Under the pieces are notes generated by a model. That model was not told the origin of the DNA. It saw only the letters and a list, made by a program, of their open reading frames with translations, and searched no databases. Shown here one piece after another: positions 38,057 through 43,104 of a stretch of 43,104 nucleotides of DNA (its first letter is position 1; each line of letters starts with the position of its first letter). A program made the position numbers and the translations under genes. This DNA is from SHVO01 sp041919675 (lineage in GTDB: Bacteria > Pseudomonadota > Alphaproteobacteria > Rhodospirillales > Rhodospirillaceae), in contig JAYRTJ010000016.1 of assembly GCA_041919675.1 (NCBI GenBank), positions 1 to 43,104 of the forward strand. The letters run 5' to 3'.

Positions 38057-38082
38057 CCGGCCCGCTTTACTTCCGGGAACGT

Positions 38083-38131
38083 GTATCGCTCCAACGAGGG
38101 CGATACCGGCTTCGCAAGAGGCCCTACCGGG
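38083..38131 (+). promoter_or_regulatory. Structured 5' leader of rpsD
   Basis: GTATCGC (38083-38089) pairs with GCGATAC (38100-38106) around a 10-base loop. A second pairing is possible between the CCGG near 38106 and the CCGG near 38126. S4 represses its own synthesis through mRNA structure in other bacteria, so this leader is a candidate autoregulatory site. No known riboswitch was recognised. Confidence 0.4.
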
Positions 38132-38160
38132 ACAACAACAAACATATAAATGGACCCGAA

Positions 38161-38775
38161 ATGACCAAACGTACTGAGTCGAAGTACAAGATCGACCGTC
38201 GTCTCCAAGTAAATCTGTGGGGACGCGCCAAAAGCCCTCTGAACAAGCGTGAGTACGGCCCGGGCCAGCACGGCCAGCGCCGCAAGAAGCCGTCGGACTA
38301 CGGCGTGCAGCTCATGGCGAAACAGAAGCTGAAGGGCTACTACGGCAACATCTCCGAGAAGCAGTTCCGCAAGTACTACGAAGAAGCCATGCGCCGTAAG
38401 GGCGACAACGGCGAGAACTTGATCGGCATTCTCGAGAGCCGTCTCGATGCGATTGTGTACCGCATGAAGCTGGCCATCACGCCGTTCGCGGCGCGTCAGC
38501 TCGTCAGCCACGGCCACCTCACCGTCAACGGCCGCCGCGTCACCGTGGCGTCCTACATGGTGAAGGTCGGCGACAAGATCGAAGTGCGCGGCAAGTCCAA
38601 GGAACTCGCGGTGATCAAGGAGGCTTCCGAGTCTCCGGAACGCGACGTGCCGGACTACATCGAAATCGACCACGGCAAGTACGTGGGCGAACTGAAGCGC
38701 ATCCCGGGCCTGAAGGACGTTCCGTACCCCGTCCAGATGGAACCCAACCTCGTGGTTGAGTTCTACTCGCGCTAA
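38161..38775 (+). CDS. rpsD: 30S ribosomal protein S4
   Basis: A 204-residue primary-binding protein of the small ribosomal subunit. It nucleates 16S rRNA 5'-domain folding and lines the mRNA entry tunnel. The N-terminus lacks the zinc-binding Cys motif, as in other alphaproteobacteria. The phrase NKREYGPGQHGQRRKKPSDYG is typical for the protein. The S4 RNA-binding domain lies at about 95-155 (SRLDAIVYRMKLAITPFAAR, VSHGHLTVNGRRV). The C-terminus ends in PNLVVEFYSR. It stands alone, outside any ribosomal operon, with its own promoter and terminator. Longer in-frame starts upstream (38026) overlap the promoter and are rejected. Confidence 0.98.
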   Translation: MTKRTESKYKIDRRLQVNLWGRAKSPLNKREYGPGQHGQRRKKPSDYGVQLMAKQKLKGYYGNISEKQFRKYYEEAMRRKGDNGENLIGILESRLDAIVYRMKLAITPFAARQLVSHGHLTVNGRRVTVASYMVKVGDKIEVRGKSKELAVIKEASESPERDVPDYIEIDHGKYVGELKRIPGLKDVPYPVQMEPNLVVEFYSR

Positions 38776-38802
38776 CATCGGCGCCGAACACAGAACGAAG
38801 AA

Positions 38803-38830
38803 GGGCTCCGGAAACGGAGCCCTTTTTGTT
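38803..38830 (+). terminator. Intrinsic terminator of rpsD
   Basis: GGGCTCCG (38803-38810), GAAA loop, CGGAGCCC (38815-38822), then TTTTTGTTT. A perfect 8-bp GC-rich stem with a stable tetraloop and T-tract 28 bases after the S4 stop codon. Confidence 0.92.
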
Positions 38831-38834
38831 TATG

Positions 38835-38930
38835 CCCTTCCCCTGAAACAAAGGGGGAGGACAGGAGGGGGCGTTATTCATTTGCGGGAAGAAAACGACC
38901 CCTCCCTGACCCTCCCCTTTCAGGGGAGGG
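38835..38930. repeat. Intergenic inverted-repeat element (REP-like)
   Basis: A left half (38835-38871, containing TTCCCCTGAAA and GGAGGGGG) is an imperfect reverse complement of a right half (38899-38930). The right half is itself a perfect hairpin, CCCTCCCC-TTTCA-GGGGAGGG (38910-38930). Such C/T-versus-G/A palindromes are usually dispersed in many copies between genes in alphaproteobacteria. Confidence 0.6.
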
Positions 38931-39073
38931 AATAAAATTATTCGTTGGAGCGGTGTTGGAGAAATTTATTCGGCTTCTTCGCCTCCGCGCGGGTATAGGA
39001 TCACGCCGCCGTTGCGCCGGCGGCACCTTTTTCCGAACATGGGGCGTTACGTCTTCTCGAAGGAGCCGCCCCC

Positions 39074-40171
39074 TTGCGCCATAAGATCGCCCTGCCGTCC
39101 ATCGTCGCCGCGAGTTTCGCGGGCGCGGTGATGTGCGCCGCGCCGGCCGCCGCGGACGCTCCTGAGATTCTCGGTCTTCAAAACAAGACCCTTGGTTTCG
39201 CACTGACCAGCACGCGCTGGGGCATCTACGAGACCAAGGACGGCAAGCAGGAATGCCCGAACGGTTTCAACGCCGGACCGCGCGACCAGTTCAAGGCGCT
39301 GTATCCCGAAGGCGGCACCGTGGAAGGCACGCAACTCGAGCGCGAGATCGCCGTGCGCAATCCGACGGAAAAGGAAGACCGTTTCCCCTACAATGAGATC
39401 GAAGGGAAGATCGGCGTCGGCCTGAACCTCGACGGCCGCGTGGGCGCGAAGGATTTCACCTCGCCCGAGGGCGAGAAGGGCATCGACAACGCGTTCTACC
39501 GCGCGATCGGCTGCATCCGCATGTTCCGCGGCGAAGCGTCCTACGCGCACTTCACTGAATTATGGGTGCGTGAGTTCGAAAACAACCGCATCCTCGTCGA
39601 GCTTGCGGACGTCGACAGCCTGACGAATGACGACCATGTCGTCGTCAATCTCTACCGCGGCAAGGACAAGCTGATCATGGACGTCAACGGGCAGAAAGTG
39701 ATGCCCGGCGGTTCCAACCGCGTCGATGACCGCTTCAGCAAGAAGTACACGGCGAGCCTGAAGGGCAAGATCGAGAACGGCGTGCTGACCACGGAGCCGG
39801 CCGACATCCACTGGGCCTGGTCGTCCTGGTACTCGGACCCGTACGGCTATCTGTTCAAGCAGGCGCGCCTGCGCGTGAAGCTCGATCCGTCGGGTCAAAC
39901 CGCCGAGGGATTGCTGGGCGGCTACAACGATATCGACACCTTCCGCCAAACCCTCTTGCGCGGCTATTCGACGCATCACTCGGGCTACGGCGATATGTCG
40001 CAGCCGTCCATGGCGCGGGCGCTGTTCCGCAACGCCGACGGCATCCCGGGGCCGGACGGCAAGAACACCGCGATTTCGTCCTCGCTGGTGGTGAAGTTCA
40101 CCCAAGTCTTCATCCAGCATCCGGACGCGAAGGTGGCCGCCGCCCCGCCGGGCGCGGCGACGAGCCGCTAG
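39074..40171 (+). CDS. Secreted protein of unknown function
   Basis: A 365-residue protein with a TTG start at 39074, chosen for the GAAGGAG eight bases upstream and for the signal peptide that follows at once (residues 1-27, ending AAPAAADA). The mature part is rich in aromatic and charged residues and has no domain I can name. Two cysteines, in KQECPNGFN and AIGCIRMF, could form a disulfide. WGIYETKDGKQECPNGFN near the start and HWAWSSWYSDPYGYLFKQAR near residue 255 are the most distinctive segments. It is monocistronic, flanked by an inverted-repeat element and a terminator. Location is probably the periplasm. Confidence 0.8.
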   Translation: MRHKIALPSIVAASFAGAVMCAAPAAADAPEILGLQNKTLGFALTSTRWGIYETKDGKQECPNGFNAGPRDQFKALYPEGGTVEGTQLEREIAVRNPTEKEDRFPYNEIEGKIGVGLNLDGRVGAKDFTSPEGEKGIDNAFYRAIGCIRMFRGEASYAHFTELWVREFENNRILVELADVDSLTNDDHVVVNLYRGKDKLIMDVNGQKVMPGGSNRVDDRFSKKYTASLKGKIENGVLTTEPADIHWAWSSWYSDPYGYLFKQARLRVKLDPSGQTAEGLLGGYNDIDTFRQTLLRGYSTHHSGYGDMSQPSMARALFRNADGIPGPDGKNTAISSSLVVKFTQVFIQHPDAKVAAAPPGAATSR

Positions 40172-40190
40172 GCAAACACCCAAACAAAAA

Positions 40191-40216
40191 GGGCTCCACC
40201 GAGGGGAGCCCTTTTC
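40191..40216. terminator. Bidirectional intrinsic terminator
   Basis: GGGCTCC (40191-40197) and GGAGCCC (40205-40211) form a 7-bp stem, with an A-run before and TTTTC after. It can end the secreted-protein transcript on the plus strand and the grxD transcript on the minus strand, since the genes converge here. Confidence 0.88.
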
Positions 40217-40237
40217 ATTTCCAGATATGAACGCCTG

Positions 40238-40567
40238 TCAGGCGGTCGGGATCTGCTTGTCCTTGAACAGCGTCTCGAGTTCGCCGCTTTCGGCCATCTC
40301 GCGCACGATGTCGCAGCCGCCGACGAATTCACCCTTCACATAGAGCTGCGGGATGGTCGGCCACTGGGTGAATTCCTTGATGCCTTCGCGGATGCCCTGA
40401 TCGGCGAGCACGTTGACGCCCTTGTACGGGACGCCGAAGTGGTTGAGCACCTGGACGACGGCGGCCGAGAAGCCGCACTGCGGGAACTGCGGCGTACCCT
40501 TCATGTAAAGAACGATGTCGTTCTCGCCGATGTCCTTCTGGATCTGCTCAAAAGCGGGATTGGTCAT
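40238..40567 (-). CDS. grxD: Monothiol glutaredoxin, Grx4 family
   Basis: A 109-residue CGFS-type glutaredoxin. It binds and transfers [2Fe-2S] clusters with glutathione and BolA-type partners. The active site is CGFS with Cys31 (TPQFPQCGFSAAVVQVL). Lys23 in YMKGTP, the WPTIPQLYVKGEFVGGCDIV segment (cis-Pro and glutathione-binding GG) and a second conserved Cys in GGCDIV are all present. Length is typical. No bolA gene is adjacent, although the two are often neighbours. It converges on the upstream secreted-protein gene and shares its terminator. Confidence 0.96.
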   Translation of the reverse strand: MTNPAFEQIQKDIGENDIVLYMKGTPQFPQCGFSAAVVQVLNHFGVPYKGVNVLADQGIREGIKEFTQWPTIPQLYVKGEFVGGCDIVREMAESGELETLFKDKQIPTA

Positions 40568-40650
40568 TGGTGTTCCTTATGGGGGAAAGCCCGGGATAAC
40601 GGGAATATAGGCGGTGCGCCGGGGAGTACAAGAGCCGGCAAAGCCCTGTT

Positions 40651-40941
40651 TTAGCTCGCTTTACGCGCGGGCATGGCGGGCCCGGGCGCGGCGGGGCGCC
40701 CGCCGCTCTTGAGGCAGTCTTCCAGGGATACGAAGGGGATGAAATTACGGATGCTGTCGTAGTTCCGCGCGGCCGTGGTCACGCATTCGCCGTTCGGCAG
40801 TTTCTTGGTCGGCGGCGGCGGCGCGCCTTGCGCGGGATTGCTGAATTGGCCCGGCATGCCCGGCGCGGGCAGGGAGGGCATGCCTTGTGCGTGCGCGGCA
40901 TCGGCGGTGAACAGCGTGAGTGCGAACAGCGCGAATTTCAT
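40651..40941 (-). CDS. Small secreted Pro-rich protein of unknown function
   Basis: A 96-residue protein with a signal peptide (residues 1-19, MKFALFALTLFTADAAHAQG around the cleavage site). A Pro/Gly/Ala-rich segment (about 20-45) follows, then a small folded part with two cysteines in GECVTTAAR and LEDCLKSGG. I recognise no domain. It lies upstream of grxD on the same strand with 83 bases between. Probably real because of the signal peptide and paired cysteines, but small enough that codon bias is weak evidence. Confidence 0.65.
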   Translation of the reverse strand: MKFALFALTLFTADAAHAQGMPSLPAPGMPGQFSNPAQGAPPPPTKKLPNGECVTTAARNYDSIRNFIPFVSLEDCLKSGGRPAAPGPAMPARKAS

Positions 40942-40976
40942 GGCGCGATTTTATAGGCTTTGGGCGCGCGCGTCAT

Positions 40977-41036
40977 GGGTCCAGTAGAGCAGGGTCCAGT
41001 AGAGCAGCGTCCAGCAGGGCAGGGTCCAGCAGGGCC
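40977..41036. repeat. Tandem repeat, four 15-bp units
   Basis: Units start at 40977, 40992, 41007 and 41022. The first two are identical (GGGTCCAGTAGAGCA). The third and fourth read GCGTCCAGCAGGGCA and GGGTCCAGCAGGGCC. The array sits in the divergent intergenic region between the small secreted protein and the NHL gene. Units are abutting, so it is not a CRISPR. Confidence 0.85.
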
Positions 41037-41175
41037 GGCGCTCACAGGGGCGTGAACGAACCGCACCCCACATGAAAAAAAAACGCCCCGGGACCTCGCG
41101 GTCGCGGAGATCGTAATAGATCGAAGGCGGATTTGCCGTTACGTTTCGGCATCGATTTTTCGGGGAGGATCAAGC

Positions 41176-42270
41176 ATGAAATTCAGATACGCCCTCGTGG
41201 GCATTTCGTTCGCCGCGTGCGCGGCCGCCGTGCCGGCGACCGCGCAGGAAAAGGGCGGATTGGACGAGACCGGCCCTTATGACGTTGTCGCCGGCTGGTT
41301 CAAGCCCGGCATCGAAGGCTTCGATCAGCGCGCCGTGGCGGTCAACGCCGAAGATCCGAACCGCGTGTTCGTCGGCTTCGTGGACCGCAACGATACGCGC
41401 GCCGGTCATCCGCTGCTGTCGGCCGACGGCAAGGTGATCGGCAAGACCGTTGTCGTGAAGGACGAGAAAGATCTCGCCAAGGGCGACGTGAACAACATCA
41501 TGGTGCTCAATGCCGACGGCAAGGTGACCGAGAACTGGTCGCAGTGGAACGCCGAGATCTCGATCCCGCATCACATCGTCATTGACCCGTACGATCCCGC
41601 GCATCATGTGTGGGTGGTCGACCGCTTCAATCACCGCATCCTGAAGTTCACCAACGACGGCAAGCAACTGGTGATGAAGATCGGCGAGAAGGGCGTGCGC
41701 GGGAACGATCAGAATCACTTCAACGACCCCGCGAGCGTCAACTTCCTGCCCGACGGCACCTTCTTCGTCGCGGACGGTTACACGAACTCGCGCGTCGTGA
41801 AGTTCGACAAGAACGGTAAGTACCTCACCGCCTGGGGCACCAAGGGTTCGGGCCCGAGCCAGTTCAACCTGGTGCACTCGGTGGGGATCGACGCCAACCG
41901 CCGCCTGTACGTGGCCGACCGCGTCAACAACCGCATCCAGATCTTCGATGAGAACGGCAAGTTCCTGGATCAGTGGCCGAACGTGCGCAGCGTGACGCGC
42001 GTGGTCGCGACCGACGACGGCGGCATCTGGGTGGCGGCGGCCGGCTACAACCGCTTCGCCAAGTTCGACACCAACGGCAAGCTTCTGTCCTACTGGGGCA
42101 TCTTCGGCGACGAGCCGGGCCTGATGGACAATCCGCATCAGTATGACGTGGACAATGCCGGCAACCTCTATGTGGCCGACGCCAACAACAACCGCATCCA
42201 GAAGTTCACCCCCAAGAAGGGCGCCGACAAGGCGAAGCTGATGGGCCAGGAAGTGAAACTGAAGAAATAA
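41176..42270 (+). CDS. Secreted NHL-repeat beta-propeller protein
   Basis: A 364-residue exported protein. The signal peptide covers residues 1-23 (ends VPATAQ) and GGGGAGG precedes the ATG. The rest is a six-bladed NHL propeller with repeated D-F/N-R motifs. VWVVDRFNHRILKFTNDG, FFVADGYTNSRVVKFDKNG, LYVADRVNNRIQIFDENG and LYVADANNNRIQKFTPK mark successive blades. The overall layout resembles the peptidyl-alpha-hydroxyglycine alpha-amidating lyase-like propellers, but the enzyme residues of that family cannot be confirmed by eye. Likely a periplasmic binding or scaffold protein. It stands alone, with a strong terminator after it. Confidence 0.88.
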   Translation: MKFRYALVGISFAACAAAVPATAQEKGGLDETGPYDVVAGWFKPGIEGFDQRAVAVNAEDPNRVFVGFVDRNDTRAGHPLLSADGKVIGKTVVVKDEKDLAKGDVNNIMVLNADGKVTENWSQWNAEISIPHHIVIDPYDPAHHVWVVDRFNHRILKFTNDGKQLVMKIGEKGVRGNDQNHFNDPASVNFLPDGTFFVADGYTNSRVVKFDKNGKYLTAWGTKGSGPSQFNLVHSVGIDANRRLYVADRVNNRIQIFDENGKFLDQWPNVRSVTRVVATDDGGIWVAAAGYNRFAKFDTNGKLLSYWGIFGDEPGLMDNPHQYDVDNAGNLYVADANNNRIQKFTPKKGADKAKLMGQEVKLKK

Positions 42271-42294
42271 GCGCCTCAAGACACCGAGGCCGGA

Positions 42295-42325
42295 AAGGCG
42301 GCGCTTCCAAGCGCCGCCTTTTCGT
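42295..42325 (+). terminator. Intrinsic terminator after the NHL gene
   Basis: AAGGCGGCGCTT (42295-42306) and AAGCGCCGCCTT (42309-42320) are perfect complements over 12 bp, closing to a stem with a small loop, followed by TTCGTTTTG. It lies 24 bases after the stop codon. Confidence 0.88.
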
Positions 42326-42337
42326 TTTGTCATCTTG

Positions 42338-42365
42338 GCGGGCGGCTCCGCGGAGAGCCGCCCGC
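42338..42365. repeat. Perfect 11-bp hairpin between NHL and csoR genes
   Basis: GCGGGCGGCTC and GAGCCGCCCGC flank a 6-base loop. No T-run follows on either strand. It lies downstream of both convergent genes and may be an RNA 3'-end stabiliser or a backup terminator for csoR. Confidence 0.45.
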
Positions 42366-42442
42366 ACCTGCTTGTTTACGGGTGAAGGGCCTTACCACGG
42401 CGGCGGAGAAGCGCGATGCCGTGAAGATCGACGTCAAATAGG

Positions 42443-42718
42443 TTAGCGGCTGGTCCGGCTAAGCGTTTCCACCAACTCCGCGATCTTCTTGCGCTGTTCC
42501 GACTTATCGCCGGAATCGATGGCATGCTGCACGCAATGGCCGACGTGGTCGTGCAGCAGTTCTTCTTCCACCTTGCGCAAAGCGGCGCGGACGGCGGAGA
42601 TCTGCGTGATCACGTCGATGCAATAGCGGTCTTCCTCGACCATGCGTCCGAGGCCGCGCACTTGCCCTTCAATGCGGGTCAGGCGCTTCAAGACCCTGTC
42701 TTTCGATTTGTGAGCCAT
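42443..42718 (-). CDS. csoR: Copper-sensing repressor CsoR (DUF156)
   Basis: A 91-residue all-helical metal-responsive repressor. The ATG at 42718 gives the family N-terminus; a longer frame back to 43000 reads across the operator and the divergent gene. Cu(I) ligands have exactly the CsoR spacing: Cys33 (RYCIDVITQISAVRAAL), His58 and Cys62 (HDHVGHC). The 25 and 4 residue gaps equal those of Cys36/His61/Cys65 in the M. tuberculosis protein. This distinguishes it from nickel-sensing RcnR and from FrmR. It is divergent from a copper-type P-type ATPase gene across 74 bases that hold two operator-like palindromes. Copper binding would release it and induce export. Confidence 0.93.
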   Translation of the reverse strand: MAHKSKDRVLKRLTRIEGQVRGLGRMVEEDRYCIDVITQISAVRAALRKVEEELLHDHVGHCVQHAIDSGDKSEQRKKIAELVETLSRTSR

Positions 42719-42721
42719 GGG

Positions 42722-42749
42722 TTGACGGTATACCCTATGGGGGTATACA
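42722..42749 (+). promoter_or_regulatory. Promoter and CsoR operator 1
   Basis: A promoter TTGACG (42722-42727), 16 bases, TATACA (42744-42749) drives the ATPase gene. Between and over the -10 lies the dyad GTATACCC-TATGG-GGGTATAC (42728-42748), which has the G/C tract and TA-flanked form of CsoR sites. Bound repressor would block RNA polymerase directly. Confidence 0.8.
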
Positions 42750-42765
42750 ACGCAAGGCGAATAGA

Positions 42766-42780
42766 TACCCCGGGAGGGTA
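42766..42780 (+). promoter_or_regulatory. Second CsoR-like operator
   Basis: TACCC-CGGGA-GGGTA repeats the core of operator 1 with the same 5-base centre. The cores start 35 bases apart. It lies in the 5' untranslated region of the ATPase gene, just before its AGGAG ribosome site (42783-42787). Confidence 0.6.
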
Positions 42781-42792
42781 CCAGGAGCCGCC

Positions 42793-43104
42793 ATGAGCGA
42801 TCACGCGCACTGCCAACACTGTCACCCCGCCGATCCGCCGGCGCACGCCGTAAAAGATCCCGTCTGCGGGATGGACGTTGACCCGCAGAAGACCGCGCAT
42901 CGTACAAGCCTTCACGGCGCGCCCTATTTCTTCTGTTCGGCGGGTTGCCGGACGAAGTTTGAAGCAGACCCGCAGAAGTACCTCGGTGCGACCGCCACAA
43001 AGCCGTCCGAGGACACGAAGGCCATCTATACGTGTCCCATGCATCCCGAGGTGCGTCAGGTCGGGCCGGGGGCCTGTCCCATCTGCGGCATGGCGCTCGA
43101 ACCT
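42793..43104 (+). CDS. Heavy-metal (copper) P-type ATPase, N-terminal part, truncated by window end
   Basis: The first 104 residues of an open frame running off the window. AGGAG lies just before the ATG. A His/Cys-rich start (SDHAHCQHCHP) is followed by a YHS domain with DPVCGMDV and YFFCSAGCRTKFEADPQKYL (about residues 23-64). A heavy-metal-binding domain with YTCPMHPEV and GACPICGMALEP follows (about 79-104). This N-terminal layout is that of CopA-like P1B exporters with YHS and HMBD modules. The catalytic part lies outside the window. A smaller HMBD-only protein cannot be excluded. The divergent CsoR gene and the operators support a copper-efflux role. Confidence 0.85.
   Translation, partial: MSDHAHCQHCHPADPPAHAVKDPVCGMDVDPQKTAHRTSLHGAPYFFCSAGCRTKFEADPQKYLGATATKPSEDTKAIYTCPMHPEVRQVGPGACPICGMALEP

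Noticed and set aside
40977..41036. Possible CRISPR-like array
   Set aside because: Units are 15 bases and directly abutting, with no spacers and no cas genes.
42719..43000. N-terminal extension of CsoR
   Set aside because: It runs through the operator and antisense to the ATPase gene. Family length and the ATG at 42718 fit the short form.

Overview
The window is a GC-rich stretch of an alphaproteobacterial chromosome. This rests on the strong GC bias at third codon positions, a 204-residue S4 protein without the zinc-binding cysteines, and the Anbu, TrmJ and FecR-type adhesin families. I cannot name the lineage from sequence alone. A run of 10 N at 6984-6993 shows the source is a scaffolded draft or metagenome assembly, and that gap cuts the largest gene.

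Layout. 77-5054: a MexHI-like RND efflux pair (periplasmic adaptor, inner-membrane pump) followed closely by a NUDIX hydrolase. 5324-23154: a type I secretion locus. It has a TolC-like outer-membrane channel, a giant mosaic RTX adhesin of about 3,600 residues (FecR, six Calx-beta, a 97-residue repeat block, two LamG, cadherin-like, beta-helix, RTX), a CHASE2 class III nucleotide cyclase on the opposite strand, then the exporter ABC ATPase and HlyD-type adaptor overlapping by 4 bp. All three export parts and their likely substrate lie together, with a membrane cyclase embedded between them. The cyclase placement suggests sensing of surface or envelope state, but that is inference.

23156-28567: an FMN-dependent alpha-hydroxy-acid oxidase, a stand-alone receiver protein, a two-gene operon (ArnC/FlmF2-type glycosyltransferase plus YdjC/NaxD-type deacetylase) that looks like a lipid-linked amino-sugar module, and a DUF4153 membrane protein. 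28570-30725: an AbiE-type toxin-antitoxin island in AT-rich flanks, with a perfect 11-bp palindrome straddling the antitoxin start codon. 30726-36943: housekeeping and accessory genes: EttA, a GFA-family zinc protein, a secreted unknown, the proteasome-like peptidase Anbu overlapping TrmJ, and a TPR/OGT-like GT41 protein.

36944-43104: a 91-bp MITE-like inverted repeat, a DUF2975/XRE pair, rpsD with a clear promoter, a structured leader and a terminator, a second intergenic inverted-repeat element, two secreted proteins flanking grxD and a small Pro-rich protein, a four-copy 15-bp tandem repeat, an NHL beta-propeller protein, and a copper-response locus (csoR divergent from a P-type ATPase truncated by the window edge) with two similar operator-like palindromes. 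No rRNA, tRNA, CRISPR array, intact insertion sequence or prophage was recognised.
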